Below, one piece after another: positions 1 to 8,892 of a DNA stretch of 64,000 nt (positions within the stretch are counted from its first letter, which is position 1; each line of letters starts with the position of its first letter). The translations under genes and the position numbers were made by a program. Origin of the DNA: Allomuricauda sp. (GTDB taxonomy: Bacteria; Bacteroidota; Bacteroidia; Flavobacteriales; Flavobacteriaceae); assembly GCF_013911645.1 (NCBI RefSeq), contig NZ_JACESV010000002.1, positions 1,178,001 through 1,242,000 on the forward strand, given 5' to 3'. The notes under the pieces were generated by a model that saw nothing but the letters and a program-made list of their open reading frames with translations, made no database searches and was not told the DNA's origin.

Positions 1-306
1 GATTACCATTTCTCCATTGTTCATGGGATTGAAGCCCAAATTGGCGTTCATGATGGCGGTTTCAATCTCCCCCAGCAGGTTTTTTTCCCAAGGTTGAACG
101 GAGAGCGTTCTTGCATCGGGGGTATTGATGTTGGATACTTGGGAAAGCGGGGTTTGAGAGCCGTAGTAATCCACCATTACAGTAGAAAGCATCATGGGGC
201 TGGCTTTACCCGCCCTAATCTTGGTCAATGCTTTTTGCAAGTGCTCAATACTTGCCTCCATACTTTCTTTTGTACTATCAAGAATAAATTTTACTTCTTC
301 GTCCAT
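1..306 (-). CDS. frr: ribosome recycling factor, C-terminal part missing (window edge)
   Basis: Ribosome recycling factor works with EF-G to split post-termination ribosomes in the cytoplasm. The 102 visible residues start MDEEVKFILDSTKESMEASI and continue with the conserved LTKIRAGKASP and NINTPDARTLSVQPW segments of the family. The family is about 185 residues long, so a little over half is present; the rest lies left of the window. The ATG at 304-306 follows pyrH by 42 bases on the same strand, the usual pyrH-frr pairing. Recognition is firm; nothing can be said about the missing end. Confidence 0.95.
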   Translation of the reverse strand, partial: MDEEVKFILDSTKESMEASIEHLQKALTKIRAGKASPMMLSTVMVDYYGSQTPLSQVSNINTPDARTLSVQPWEKNLLGEIETAIMNANLGFNPMNNGEMVI

Positions 307-348
307 AACTTTCAAATTTATAAAACTAAAACCAAAGTATATGCCAAT

Positions 349-1056
349 TTAAACATTGACCACGGTTCCGATATTTTCTCCAGATACTATTTTCATTAAG
401 TTACCTCGTGTGTTCATGTCGAACACCACAATGGGCAGCTCATTTTCCTGACTTAATGTGAACGCCGTCGTATCCATCACTTTAAGTCCTTTGGAAAGCA
501 CTTCGTTAAAGGAAATGGAATCGAATTTAGTGGCGTTTTTATCTTTTTCCGGGTCAGATGTATAAATGCCGTCAACACGGGTTCCTTTTAAAATTACATC
601 TGCTTTTATTTCGATGGCTCTCAATACTGCTGCAGAATCCGTTGTGAAATAAGGGTTTCCCGTTCCACCGCCAAAGATGACGACTCTTCCTTTTTCCAAA
701 TGCCGGATGGCCCTTCTTCGGATAAAGGGCTCGGCAACCTCATTTATTTTTATGGCCGATTGTAGCCTTGTCTGCACTCCTTTTATCTCTAGGGCGCTTT
801 GCAATGCCAAACCATTGATTACCGTGGCCAACATGCCCATGTGGTCTCCTTGTACCCGATCCATACCTTGGCTGGCCCCTGCGAGGCCCCTAAAAATGTT
901 TCCTCCACCGATTACGATGGCTACTTCAACACCTTTATCGATTACAGATTTTATTTCTTCGGCATATTCATCCAACCGGTTGGCATCAATGCCATATTGT
1001 TGTTCGCCCATTAAGGCTTCTCCACTTAATTTTAATAAAATTCTTTTGTAATGCAT
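349..1056 (-). CDS. pyrH: UMP kinase
   Basis: Bacterial UMP kinase phosphorylates UMP to UDP in pyrimidine nucleotide synthesis and belongs to the amino acid kinase fold, not the eukaryotic UMP/CMP kinase fold. The 235-residue length is normal. Visible motifs are KLSGEAL near the N-terminus, the glycine-rich [10 protein letters not shown] loop, and [19 protein letters not shown] of the nucleotide/UMP site. It lies between tsf and frr on the same strand. A terminator-like hairpin separates it from tsf, so pyrH-frr may be partly independent of the ribosomal genes upstream. Confidence 0.97.
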   Translation of the reverse strand: MHYKRILLKLSGEALMGEQQYGIDANRLDEYAEEIKSVIDKGVEVAIVIGGGNIFRGLAGASQGMDRVQGDHMGMLATVINGLALQSALEIKGVQTRLQSAIKINEVAEPFIRRRAIRHLEKGRVVIFGGGTGNPYFTTDSAAVLRAIEIKADVILKGTRVDGIYTSDPEKDKNATKFDSISFNEVLSKGLKVMDTTAFTLSQENELPIVVFDMNTRGNLMKIVSGENIGTVVNV

Positions 1057-1135
1057 TGAGAGTTTCTTGAAGTCCGGACAAAAATAATCAAAATTATTTA
1101 TGGGAAATGAAGAATTAAGGGTTTGATATGGACAT

Positions 1136-1168
1136 AAAAAAACCGCTTCTGTCGGGAAGCGGTTTTTT
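1136..1168 (-). terminator. intrinsic terminator after tsf
   Basis: Inverted repeat AAACCGCTTC / GAAGCGGTTT with a short loop and a run of A/T on each side, so it could work on either strand. It lies just beyond the tsf stop codon and upstream of pyrH. It probably ends most rpsB-tsf transcripts or attenuates read-through into pyrH-frr. Confidence 0.8.
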
Positions 1169-1188
1169 GAATTTATTGCTGTGGTGAA

Positions 1189-2013
1189 TTAGCCCAATGC
1201 CACTCTTGAAAAACTGGTAACTTCCAAGCTGGAATCCACCGACTTAACGTATTGGGCAACACTTTGTTTGCTATCTTTAATGAAAGCTTGGTTCACCAAA
1301 GTGTTGTCTTTAAAGAAACGCTGTAATTTGCCTTGGGCAATTTTGTCCAACATTTCCTCTGGTTTGCCTTCTTCGCGCAATTGATCTTTCGCAATCTCGA
1401 TTTCTTTGTCGATGATGGATTGATCAACTCCTTCTTCGTTCAAGGCAACAGGATTCATTGCGGCAGCTTGCATGGCTACGTCTTTTGCAGCTTCTGCAGC
1501 GCCATCAACATTGGCGGACAAACCTACCAAAGTAGCGATTTTGTTACCTGCGTGGATGTAAGAACCTACGAAAGGGGCGTTCAATCTTTCAAAACTTCCA
1601 ATCTCGATTTTTTCACCGATAACACCGGTTTGCTCTGTCAATTTATCGGCAACGGTCATTCCATCAAAAGAGGCAGCTAGGAAATCGTCTTTGCTATCGA
1701 AACCAAGTGCCAGGTCGGCTAAATCGTTAGCAAGTTTTACAAAGCTATCGTTCTTGGCAACAAAGTCGGTTTCGCAGTTCAAGGAGATAACGACACCTTG
1801 TGTGCTATCGCTGTTTACTTTTGCGATGGCTGCACCTTCTGAAGATTCCCTGTCAGCTCTTTTTGCTGCAACTTTTTGACCTTTTTTTCTAAGGATCTCA
1901 ATTGCTTGGTCGAAATCACCTTCGGCTTCGACCAAAGCTTTTTTACAATCCATCATTCCAGCTCCAGTGGCCTTTCTTAATTTATTTACTTCTGCGGCGG
2001 TAATCTTTGCCAT
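1189..2013 (-). CDS. tsf: translation elongation factor Ts
   Basis: EF-Ts is the guanine nucleotide exchange factor for EF-Tu. The N-terminal UBA-like domain is clear (ITAAEVNKLRKATGAGMMDC followed by KKALVEAEGDFDQAIEILRKKG). The hallmark TDFVAKND motif that contacts EF-Tu is at about residues 80-90. The length of 274 is normal for Bacteroidota. It follows rpsB by 80 bases on the same strand, the near-universal rpsB-tsf order, and is followed by a strong hairpin. Confidence 0.97.
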   Translation of the reverse strand: MAKITAAEVNKLRKATGAGMMDCKKALVEAEGDFDQAIEILRKKGQKVAAKRADRESSEGAAIAKVNSDSTQGVVISLNCETDFVAKNDSFVKLANDLADLALGFDSKDDFLAASFDGMTVADKLTEQTGVIGEKIEIGSFERLNAPFVGSYIHAGNKIATLVGLSANVDGAAEAAKDVAMQAAAMNPVALNEEGVDQSIIDKEIEIAKDQLREEGKPEEMLDKIAQGKLQRFFKDNTLVNQAFIKDSKQSVAQYVKSVDSSLEVTSFSRVALG

Positions 2014-2044
2014 TTTCTTTTCTTTTTTAAATTTTACGTAAAGT

Positions 2045-2065
2045 AAAACACTGTAAAAGTGTTTT
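2045..2065 (-). terminator. small hairpin between rpsB and tsf
   Basis: The arms AAAACACT / AGTGTTTT enclose a 5-base loop in the rpsB-tsf gap. There is no good U-run, so full termination is doubtful. An attenuator or a 3'-end stabilising structure that adjusts the S2:EF-Ts ratio is an inference only. Confidence 0.3.
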
Positions 2066-2093
2066 TGTTTAGGACAATGTTAAATCAGCAGGT

Positions 2094-3194
2094 TTATTCA
2101 ACGCCACCTTTTACGTTGTCTTGCCATTCTTTAAGTTCGTCCCATTTTCCATCGGCAGCCATTTTAGCTTGTTTTGGCCAAGATGTTGGATCCAAGTGGG
2201 CTAAAGTTGAGCTGGCCTCGGTCAAGATTTCCTTAACTTTTTCGGCATCGGCATCGGCTAGGTCGGCGTAAGTTTTTACTCCGCTGGCTACAAGAGCTTC
2301 GGCAGCTTTTGGTCCAATACCTTCAATTTTGGTAAGGTCGTCCGGTTTTGCCTCTTCTTTTGCTTCTTTTTTGGGAGCTTCGGCCTCAGCTTTTTTGGCT
2401 GGTTTTTCCTCAGTGGCTTTTTCTTCCTTCTTTGGAGCGGCCTCAGCTTTTTTCTCCTCTTTCTTGGAATCTTCTTCTTTGTCCTTTCCGCTGTTTTTCT
2501 CGCTCTTGCGCTCTTCCAAACCTTCGGCCACTGCTTGGGTTACGGATTCCATGATCGCTTCGATGGATTTACCTGCATCATCATTGGATGGGATGGCGTA
2601 ATCAACATCGCGAGGGTCTGAGTTGGTATCTACCATGGCAAAAATTGGAATGTTCAATTTTTGGGCCTCTTTAACTGCGATGTGCTCACGCATGGTATCA
2701 ACAATGAAAAGTGCGCCTGGCAAACGGGTCATGTCGGCAATGGAACCTAAGTTCTTGTCCAACTTGGCACGCAAACGGTCAACCTGCAATCTTTCTTTTT
2801 TGGAAAGGGTATTGAATGTGCCATCTTTTTTCATGCGGTCGATAGCTGCCATTTTTTTAACAGCTTTACGAATGGTTACAAAGTTGGTCAACATACCACC
2901 TGGCCATCTTTCAGTGATGTACGGCATGTTCACTTTGGATACTTTGTCCGCTACAATGTCCTTTGCTTGTTTTTTTGTGGCTACAAATAGGATTTTTCTT
3001 CCTGAGGATGCAATTTTTTTAAGGGCTTCGTTGGCTTCCTCAAGTTTTGCAACTGTTTTGTAGAGATTGATTACGTGGATTCCGTTACGCTCCATGTAGA
3101 TGTAGGGAGCCATGTTCGGATTCCACTTTCTTGTTAGGTGTCCAAAATGCACACCTGCTTCCAGTAAGTCTTTTACTTCAATTTTACTTGCCAT
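2094..3194 (-). CDS. rpsB: 30S ribosomal protein S2 with C-terminal helix-hairpin-helix extension
   Basis: Residues 1 to about 228 are a standard S2 core (EAGVHFGHLTRKWNP, RWPGGMLTNF, FIVDTMREHIAVKEA, IPIFAMVDTNSDP). The protein then continues for about 138 residues not found in typical S2. A lysine/glutamate/alanine-rich linker covers about 229-284. A compact domain follows at 285-366, beginning DDLTKIEGIGPKAAEALVAS and ending with a W-x-x-QAK motif; the KIEGIGP turn is a helix-hairpin-helix signature. Codon use runs smoothly into the tail and there is one continuous frame, so this is not an assembly fusion. The tail's role is unknown; a nucleic-acid or protein contact on the small subunit is plausible. 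A matching domain ends ActC at 47151-47348. Confidence 0.95.
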   Translation of the reverse strand: MASKIEVKDLLEAGVHFGHLTRKWNPNMAPYIYMERNGIHVINLYKTVAKLEEANEALKKIASSGRKILFVATKKQAKDIVADKVSKVNMPYITERWPGGMLTNFVTIRKAVKKMAAIDRMKKDGTFNTLSKKERLQVDRLRAKLDKNLGSIADMTRLPGALFIVDTMREHIAVKEAQKLNIPIFAMVDTNSDPRDVDYAIPSNDDAGKSIEAIMESVTQAVAEGLEERKSEKNSGKDKEEDSKKEEKKAEAAPKKEEKATEEKPAKKAEAEAPKKEAKEEAKPDDLTKIEGIGPKAAEALVASGVKTYADLADADAEKVKEILTEASSTLAHLDPTSWPKQAKMAADGKWDELKEWQDNVKGGVE

Positions 3195-3343
3195 TTTTTG
3201 TACTTAGTTTACGTTCCGTTGTAGTAGCAATGCATTGGTGGTCACAAAATTTTGTTCGCCCAATCCATTTAGATGCTAAACTAGTTTCCAAAAAGTTGAA
3301 TTGTTAATCCCTTTTGGAACAACGACAACTTGGTTAAAAATTT

Positions 3344-3376
3344 AACCCTGAAAGTATAGTACATAATTTCAGGGTT
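3344..3376 (-). terminator. terminator-like hairpin after rpsI
   Basis: The arms AACCCTGAAA / TTTCAGGGTT lie 13 bases apart, with A/T-rich sequence on the rpsB side when read leftward. It sits between rpsI and rpsB and could end the rplM-rpsI transcript or attenuate it into rpsB-tsf. No good TAnnTTTG box was found between it and rpsB, which slightly favours read-through. Confidence 0.55.
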
Positions 3377-3422
3377 TTCAATGAACTTATCTATAATTGA
3401 ATGCCAGGGCACCCAAAGTATA

Positions 3423-3809
3423 TTAACGTTTGGAGAATTGGAATTTCTTACGGGCTTTCTTCTGACCGAATTTCTTTCTTTCCACCATTCTCGGATCCCT
3501 TGTCAATAAACCTTCCGGCTTAAGAATCCCTCTATTTTCTGCGTCTATTTCGCACATTGCCCTGGACAAAGCCAAACGAACAGCCTCTGCCTGACCTGTG
3601 ATTCCACCACCGAAGACATTTACTTTCACATCGTAATTGCCATCGGTTTCAGTTAAAGTGAAAGGCTGTCTCACTTTGTACTGCAATGTACCAGTGGTAA
3701 AGTAATCGTTAAGATCTCTTTTGTTTACTGTGATGTTTCCAGATCCTTCGGAAACATATACTCTTGCCACAGCGGTTTTTCTTCTACCTATCTTATGAAC
3801 CACTTCCAT
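3423..3809 (-). CDS. rpsI: 30S ribosomal protein S9
   Basis: S9 is a small-subunit head protein whose basic C-terminus reaches the P-site tRNA. The 128-residue sequence shows [15 protein letters not shown] at the start, the [18 protein letters not shown] core and the expected basic end [15 protein letters not shown], closing with the conserved lysine-arginine. Its ATG shares a base with the rplM stop codon (TAATG), so the two are translationally coupled. Confidence 0.97.
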   Translation of the reverse strand: MEVVHKIGRRKTAVARVYVSEGSGNITVNKRDLNDYFTTGTLQYKVRQPFTLTETDGNYDVKVNVFGGGITGQAEAVRLALSRAMCEIDAENRGILKPEGLLTRDPRMVERKKFGQKKARKKFQFSKR

Positions 3810-4264
3810 TATTTGTAGTCGTTTAAGTTTATAGCTTTTGGTTTTTGCGCTTCTTGCCCGTGCTCAGCACCGGCATATACCTTTAGGTTTCTGAACAAGT
3901 CAGCTCCAAGTTTGTTTTTTGGAAGCATTCCTTTTACAGAACCTTCGATAATGCGCTCGGGATGTTTTTCCAACACTTCTCTAGCAGAAGCGGAACGTTG
4001 TCCACCTGGATACCCAGTATATCTTTGGTATTCCTTTTCATCCCACTTGTTGCCTGACATGTCGATTTTTTCGGCATTGATGACAATAACATTGTCTCCA
4101 CAATCAACATGAGGGGTAAAGTTGGTTTTATATTTCCCTCTAAGTATTTTGGCTACTTTAGACGCCAATCTTCCTAAGGTCTGTCCTTCAGCATCAACCA
4201 ATAACCATTGTTTGTCAACAGTAGATTTATTGGCGGAAATAGTTTTATAACTTAATGTATCCAC
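3809..4264 (-). CDS. rplM: 50S ribosomal protein L13
   Basis: L13 is an early-assembly large-subunit protein. The 151 residues include [20 protein letters not shown], the [19 protein letters not shown] segment, and GMLPKNKLG near the C-terminus, all diagnostic. It is the first gene of the leftward operon and is preceded by a well-formed Bacteroidota promoter. It overlaps rpsI by one base. Confidence 0.97.
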   Translation of the reverse strand: MDTLSYKTISANKSTVDKQWLLVDAEGQTLGRLASKVAKILRGKYKTNFTPHVDCGDNVIVINAEKIDMSGNKWDEKEYQRYTGYPGGQRSASAREVLEKHPERIIEGSVKGMLPKNKLGADLFRNLKVYAGAEHGQEAQKPKAINLNDYK

Positions 4265-4310
4265 TTCTCGAATATTATTGATTTAATAACCTATCCCGAA
4301 TAACGGGCTG

Positions 4311-4340
4311 CAAATGTACAATTATTAGATTGAATTACAA
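4311..4340 (-). promoter_or_regulatory. promoter of the rplM-rpsI (rpsB-tsf) operon
   Basis: Read leftward, TTG (4338-4340) is followed after 19 bases by TACATTTG (4311-4318). This fits the Bacteroidota sigma-ABfr consensus TTG-N17-23-TAnnTTTG. The rplM start lies about 45 bases further on. Confidence 0.75.
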
Positions 4341-4461
4341 ACGGTTGATCGGGAATATTTTTCCACTTTTTTAAAATCCAATTGGATGCTTTATAAAGGT
4401 CCTGCAATATAGCTTGTTGAAAATGTTAAAAAAAGATTAAAAAAAACGTCGACTGTAACTC

Positions 4462-7164
4462 ATGCCATTTTCACAGGTCTTTAATACATCTATTAAATCA
4501 AAAAACGACCAAGTGAGAAACGTAGTACCAGTTTTCTTAAGTCTTTTCTTTTTTTACAATCTCCAAGCGCAAGATTCCACGGAGGTCATCATCAAAAAAA
4601 AGTATACCACTAAAGCTTTGGGGCAATATGCCACTCCTACCATAAATGGTATTTTGGAAGATGAGGCATGGAATCTTGTAGAATGGGGCGGAGATTATAT
4701 TGAATGGCAGCCCGATGAAAACACCCCGCCTGCCCATCAAACCAAATTCAAAATATTGTACGATAGCAAAAACCTATATATAGGTGTACGCTGTTATGAT
4801 TCCGAACCCGATAAAATTGTACGGAGATTGTCCCGTAGGGATGGTTTTGATGGTGACTGGATAGAATTCAATATAGATAGCTATTTTGATAAACGTACTG
4901 CATTTTCTTTTACCATTACAGCAGCAGGAGTAAAAGGTGATGAGTTTATATCCAACAATGGCAATAATTGGGATTCGAGCTGGAACCCTATTTGGTATGC
5001 TAAGGCCCATGTAGATGATAAGGGGTGGACCGCGGAACTTCGTATCCCCTTAAGTCAATTGAAATTTGGTAGTGCAGAAGAACAAGTTTGGGGTTTTCAG
5101 TCCACAAGACGCTTTTTTAGAAATGAAGAACGCTCCGTGTGGCAACGTAAACCCGTGGACCAGCCCGGTTGGGTAAGTGAGTTTGGGGAACTGCACGGTC
5201 TAAAAAATATTGAACCCCAAAAACAATTGGAGATTCAGCCGTACACAGTGGCCAAGACTGAAACCTACGAAGCAGAAGAGGGAAATCCGTTTCGGGATGG
5301 TAGCGAAAGCAATATTACGGCAGGTTTGGATGCCAAGATTGGCATTACCAACGATCTTACCTTAGATTTAACGGTGAATCCAGATTTTGGACAGGTAGAT
5401 GCCGACCCATCGGCCATTGCTTTGGATGGTTTTCAGATATTTTTCCAAGAGCGACGTCCATTTTTTGTGGAGAACAAAAATATTTTTGACTTTAGTGTAT
5501 CGCAATCCGAAGCGGGGAATACATTCGGTTCCGATAATATATTCTATTCCCGAAGAATTGGTAGAAGCCCACAAGGGTACCCCGATACATCGGATGATGA
5601 GTTTGTGGACCAGCCCGATAACACTCCTATAATCGGTGCGGCCAAATTTAGCGGCAAAACCAAAGATGGTTGGGCCATAGGTGTACTCGAAAGTGTGACC
5701 GCGCAACGAACGGCCACTATTATTAATAGTGATGGAAATACCCGAAAGGAAATGGTGGAGCCCCTGACCAATTACTTTGTAGGGAGGTTGCAAAAGGACT
5801 TTAATGAACGAAATTCGTATATCGGGGGCATTTTTACGGCCACGAACCGAGAAAACTTACCAGAACAACTCAATTTTTTGCATAGTGCAGCCTACACAGG
5901 TGGATTTGATATTAAACACCAATGGGCCAACCGGGATTGGTATATTGGCGGCAACCTTACCATGAGCCATGTTCGGGGCAGCGAAGAAGCCATTACAAAT
6001 ACCCAAGAATCCATTACACATTTGTTCGATAGGGTGGGGGCAGACCACGTCGCTGTGGATACCACTAGAACATCATTGACAGGAACTGGGGGCAACGTGC
6101 AAATTGGAAAGATAGGAAATGGACATTGGCGCTTCGAGTCCGGAGCTACTTGGCGATCGCCCGAATTGGAGCTCAACGATATCGGGTTTCAGCGTCAGGC
6201 TGACGATGTACGGCATTATACTTGGATAGGCTATCAAACCTTAAAGCCGGACAGTACCTTTAGGCGAGTGGGCATTAATTATAACCATTGGACGGCTTGG
6301 GATTTTATGGGAAATCATAATTATTTGCAGTTCAATACCAATAGCTGGCAAAACTGGAAGGACAATTGGAACACCAATATCGGGTTCAATTTTGCCCCTA
6401 TCGAGTATTCCAATTTTGCCTTGCGAGGTGGCCCAAGATTGCGACAATCGCCCTGGGTGAGCTTTTGGAACAGTATCAATACGGATTACAGGAGGAAATT
6501 GCGATTCTCATTTTTTCATAATGGTAGAAAGGCGCTGGACAACTCCATAAAAAACTATTATATGGAAGGAGGGTTTGTGTACCAGCCCATAAATGCGTTA
6601 CGGATTTCCGTATTCCCATCCTTGGATATAAATCGGGACAAACTCCAGTTCATTGATAATTTTGATGATATCAATGGTTCGCCCCGCTACCTGAACGGGG
6701 AAATCAATCAGCGAACCCTGAGTATGTCCGTACGTTTGAACTACACCATCAACCCCAACTTGACCATTCAATATTGGGGACAACCTTTTATTTCCAGAGG
6801 GCGGTATTCCAATTTTAAACATATCACCGACCCCGTGGCCAAAACTTTTGAGGACCGATTTGTGCAATACACTCCTGAACAAACTACCTTGAACGATGGT
6901 ACCTTCACCATTGATGAAGATTTGGATGGCGTAACCGATTTTAGTTTTGACAATCCAGACTTTTCCTTTGTGCAGTTCCGTTCCAACTTGGTCATCCGAT
7001 GGGAGTACATCCCAGGGTCGGAAATATTCTTGGTATGGTCTCAAGATGTGTCAAGGAATGGCGACCCGACCAATGGACTGTTGTCCAGTTTGGGCGACAA
7101 CATTTTTGGTCAAAAACCACAAAATATCTTTTTGTTGAAGGCTACGTATCGATTTGTGTTGTAG
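4462..7164 (+). CDS. DUF5916 outer-membrane protein with CBM9-like N-terminal domain
   Basis: A 900-residue exported protein. A hydrophobic stretch (VVPVFLSLFFFYNLQAQ) at about residues 21-37 looks like a signal peptide; the true start may therefore lie downstream of the first ATG. Residues of about 50-250 resemble the family 9 carbohydrate-binding fold that opens DUF5916 proteins (ATPTINGILEDEAW, then LYIGVRCYDSEPDKIVRRLS). The rest is rich in alternating aromatic/polar strands and ends in phenylalanine-valine-leucine after KATYRF, as expected of an outer-membrane beta-barrel. The FFQERRPFFVENKNIFDF segment is typical of the family. The substrate is unknown. It stands alone, with a palindromic repeat separating it from the convergent aminotransferase gene. 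Confidence 0.85.
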   Translation: MPFSQVFNTSIKSKNDQVRNVVPVFLSLFFFYNLQAQDSTEVIIKKKYTTKALGQYATPTINGILEDEAWNLVEWGGDYIEWQPDENTPPAHQTKFKILYDSKNLYIGVRCYDSEPDKIVRRLSRRDGFDGDWIEFNIDSYFDKRTAFSFTITAAGVKGDEFISNNGNNWDSSWNPIWYAKAHVDDKGWTAELRIPLSQLKFGSAEEQVWGFQSTRRFFRNEERSVWQRKPVDQPGWVSEFGELHGLKNIEPQKQLEIQPYTVAKTETYEAEEGNPFRDGSESNITAGLDAKIGITNDLTLDLTVNPDFGQVDADPSAIALDGFQIFFQERRPFFVENKNIFDFSVSQSEAGNTFGSDNIFYSRRIGRSPQGYPDTSDDEFVDQPDNTPIIGAAKFSGKTKDGWAIGVLESVTAQRTATIINSDGNTRKEMVEPLTNYFVGRLQKDFNERNSYIGGIFTATNRENLPEQLNFLHSAAYTGGFDIKHQWANRDWYIGGNLTMSHVRGSEEAITNTQESITHLFDRVGADHVAVDTTRTSLTGTGGNVQIGKIGNGHWRFESGATWRSPELELNDIGFQRQADDVRHYTWIGYQTLKPDSTFRRVGINYNHWTAWDFMGNHNYLQFNTNSWQNWKDNWNTNIGFNFAPIEYSNFALRGGPRLRQSPWVSFWNSINTDYRRKLRFSFFHNGRKALDNSIKNYYMEGGFVYQPINALRISVFPSLDINRDKLQFIDNFDDINGSPRYLNGEINQRTLSMSVRLNYTINPNLTIQYWGQPFISRGRYSNFKHITDPVAKTFEDRFVQYTPEQTTLNDGTFTIDEDLDGVTDFSFDNPDFSFVQFRSNLVIRWEYIPGSEIFLVWSQDVSRNGDPTNGLLSSLGDNIFGQKPQNIFLLKATYRFVL

Positions 7165-7236
7165 TTGTCATTCCTGCGAAGGCAGGAATCCAAAAAAATA
7201 TCCAAAATGGATTCCGCATCAAGTGCGGAATGACAA
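7165..7236. repeat. paired GTCATTCC palindromes, probable bidirectional terminator
   Basis: Two hairpins, one around CATTCCTGCGAAGGCAGGAA and one around ATTCCGCATCAAGTGCGGAA, form an outer inverted repeat because the element starts TTGTCATTCC and ends GGAATGACAA. It exactly fills the gap between two convergent stop codons. The same GTCATTCC type recurs at 9842-9905 and 11247-11271. Confidence 0.8.
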
Positions 7237-8337
7237 CTAAATGTCCATCATCTTCCTTAAGGCTTTCACCAATGCTTCATTCGCCTCTTTATTACCTATG
7301 GTAATACGAACTTTTCCCGGGGCACCAAACTGTGAAACGGGACGAACCATAATCCCTTCTTCCATCATTTTGTCCGTGAACTCCATTTCGGGTAATGGCG
7401 GGGCAATGATAAAAAAGTTCGCTTGGCTTGGCCAATATTTGATGTCCAATTCATCAAAAGTCTTGGCAATAAAAGTTCTGCCTTCCAAAACGGTTTTTAC
7501 GGTTTCGGCAATAAATTCGGTATCGTTCAAAGCTCCGATAGCGGCTTCAATGGAAGTCAATGGAAGTAAAAAAGGCTTATGAATCAAACGTACATAATTG
7601 GCAATGGTGGCTGTAGTATAGCCGTACCCAATGCGCTGTCCTGCCAATCCGTAGGTTTTGGAAAAACTGTTGAGCCCAACCACATTGTAACCTTCCAATA
7701 CATAAGGCAATGCGGTAACATAATCTTCTGCATCGGCAAAGTGGCGGTAGACCTCATCAAACACCACCACAATATTCTTAGGAACACGAGTTATGAAATC
7801 GTCCATCACCGATTTGGGAATATAGGTGCCCGTTGGATTGTTGGGACTGGTCAAGAAGATTACCTTGGTCTTCTCTGTGATAGCGTTCAAGATACCTTCC
7901 ACATCCAATTCGTAGTTGGGGGCCAAAAGGGGAATGTCCACTTGGTGGGCGCCATACCATCTGGAAAAAACGGAGTAGGGCAGGAAGCAGGGATTGGAAA
8001 AAATCACCTCGTCACCTTCGTTGATAAAAGCTCGAAGAATAATGTCGATAACTTCCGAACCGCTATTGCCGCACAAAAACTGGTCGGCGCTCAACTGACC
8101 ACCAAAATCTTGGACCAAAGCCTCGCGTAAACGGATGTCCGTTTGGTCCGGGTAAATATCAATTTTGTCCATGGCGGCCTTCATCGCAGCAACAGCCTTG
8201 GGCGATGCACCCAAAGGATTTTCGTTGGAGGATAGCTTATATATTTTTTTATCGGTCGGGGGAATATTTTTTCCGCCTTTATAGACCTCTTTCGGCACTA
8301 AATGCGGTTTGAAGATGGACTTTATGTCTTTTTTCAT
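7237..8337 (-). CDS. class I/II aminotransferase, HisC-like (histidinol-phosphate or aromatic aminotransferase)
   Basis: A 366-residue PLP-dependent aminotransferase of fold type I. Features include KLSSNENPLGASPKAVAA at the start, FSNPCFLPYSVF, the NNPTGTYIP loop, VVFDEVYRHFA with the PLP-binding aspartate and tyrosine, and the Schiff-base lysine in NSFSKTYGLAGQRIGYG. HisC is the closest family by appearance. There are no other histidine-biosynthesis genes in the window, and it lies just beyond the tyrosine-degradation genes on the same strand. An aromatic aminotransferase making 4-hydroxyphenylpyruvate, the HppD substrate, is thus an attractive but unproven role. A toxin-antitoxin pair sits between it and the operon. 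Confidence 0.8.
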   Translation of the reverse strand: MKKDIKSIFKPHLVPKEVYKGGKNIPPTDKKIYKLSSNENPLGASPKAVAAMKAAMDKIDIYPDQTDIRLREALVQDFGGQLSADQFLCGNSGSEVIDIILRAFINEGDEVIFSNPCFLPYSVFSRWYGAHQVDIPLLAPNYELDVEGILNAITEKTKVIFLTSPNNPTGTYIPKSVMDDFITRVPKNIVVVFDEVYRHFADAEDYVTALPYVLEGYNVVGLNSFSKTYGLAGQRIGYGYTTATIANYVRLIHKPFLLPLTSIEAAIGALNDTEFIAETVKTVLEGRTFIAKTFDELDIKYWPSQANFFIIAPPLPEMEFTDKMMEEGIMVRPVSQFGAPGKVRITIGNKEANEALVKALRKMMDI

Positions 8338-8352
8338 TTTTCTGATTGAATT

Positions 8353-8649
8353 TTAGAATAAGAATTTTATCAAATCCCTACCACCGTACAGTACCCTTAT
8401 TATGCGTACATAACCGTCCATTTTACGATAGAATATAATATGGGAAACGTAAGGGAAACTAAAAAGCCCATCCTTGATTTCTTTTCTTTCTTTTCTTATA
8501 TCGGGATTTTTGGCAATTGCTTCAAAGTGATTGTTCATGCCAATTAGATATTCAATGGCTTTAGAGGTGCCGAATTTGTGCTCCCCATATTCAAAAATAT
8601 CCTCAATATCATCATCCGCTTCTTGTGATAGAACGTAGTCGCTTATCAT
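8353..8649 (-). CDS. RelE/ParE-family toxin
   Basis: A 98-residue protein with the RelE/ParE layout: an N-terminal helical segment (QEADDDIEDIFEYGEHKFG), a central LIGMNNHFEAIAKNPDIR helix, and a C-terminal strand-rich end (YVSHIIFYRKMDGYVRIIRV followed by LYGGRD). Family members inhibit gyrase (ParE) or cleave mRNA on the ribosome (RelE); which applies here cannot be read from the sequence. The start overlaps the antitoxin stop by four bases, so the pair is coupled. Confidence 0.85.
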   Translation of the reverse strand: MISDYVLSQEADDDIEDIFEYGEHKFGTSKAIEYLIGMNNHFEAIAKNPDIRKERKEIKDGLFSFPYVSHIIFYRKMDGYVRIIRVLYGGRDLIKFLF

Positions 8650-8870
8650 CCATTTCTTTTTGAAGCAATGATTTCCTCCATGGTTCTTGGGCTGTCTGGT
8701 CCCTTCCAGCCTTTCTCTATTTCATTTCTAAGGTCATTAATGACCTTGTCCCTATAAATTTTGTGTAAACGTAAGGCGTCACGAATAACTTCGCTATTAT
8801 TTTGATATTCCCCAGTGGCAACTTGTTCGGTAATATATTCTTCCTGTTTTTTGGTAAAACTGACATTCAT
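8646..8870 (-). CDS. ParD-like ribbon-helix-helix antitoxin
   Basis: A 74-residue protein starting MNVSFTKKQEEYITEQVATG and then EYQNNSEVIRDALRLH: a ribbon-helix-helix DNA-binding fold followed by a charged tail (NEIEKGWKGPDSPRTMEEII) that would wrap the toxin. An upstream TTG at 8877-8879 gives three extra residues. The ATG at 8868-8870 restores the standard ParD start and leaves room for a leader after the promoter, so it is preferred. It likely represses its own promoter through the palindrome at 8910-8930. Confidence 0.85.
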   Translation of the reverse strand: MNVSFTKKQEEYITEQVATGEYQNNSEVIRDALRLHKIYRDKVINDLRNEIEKGWKGPDSPRTMEEIIASKRNG

Positions 8871-8892
8871 GACAAACAACTTATTGATTACT

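Noticed and set aside
3195..3343. Ribosomal-protein leader RNA upstream of rpsB
   Set aside because: The gap is long enough, but I could not find a convincing fold or a promoter box, so it is not listed as a feature.
7579..8130. Rightward open frame of 183 codons
   Set aside because: Lies wholly inside the aminotransferase gene on the other strand, with no family resemblance.
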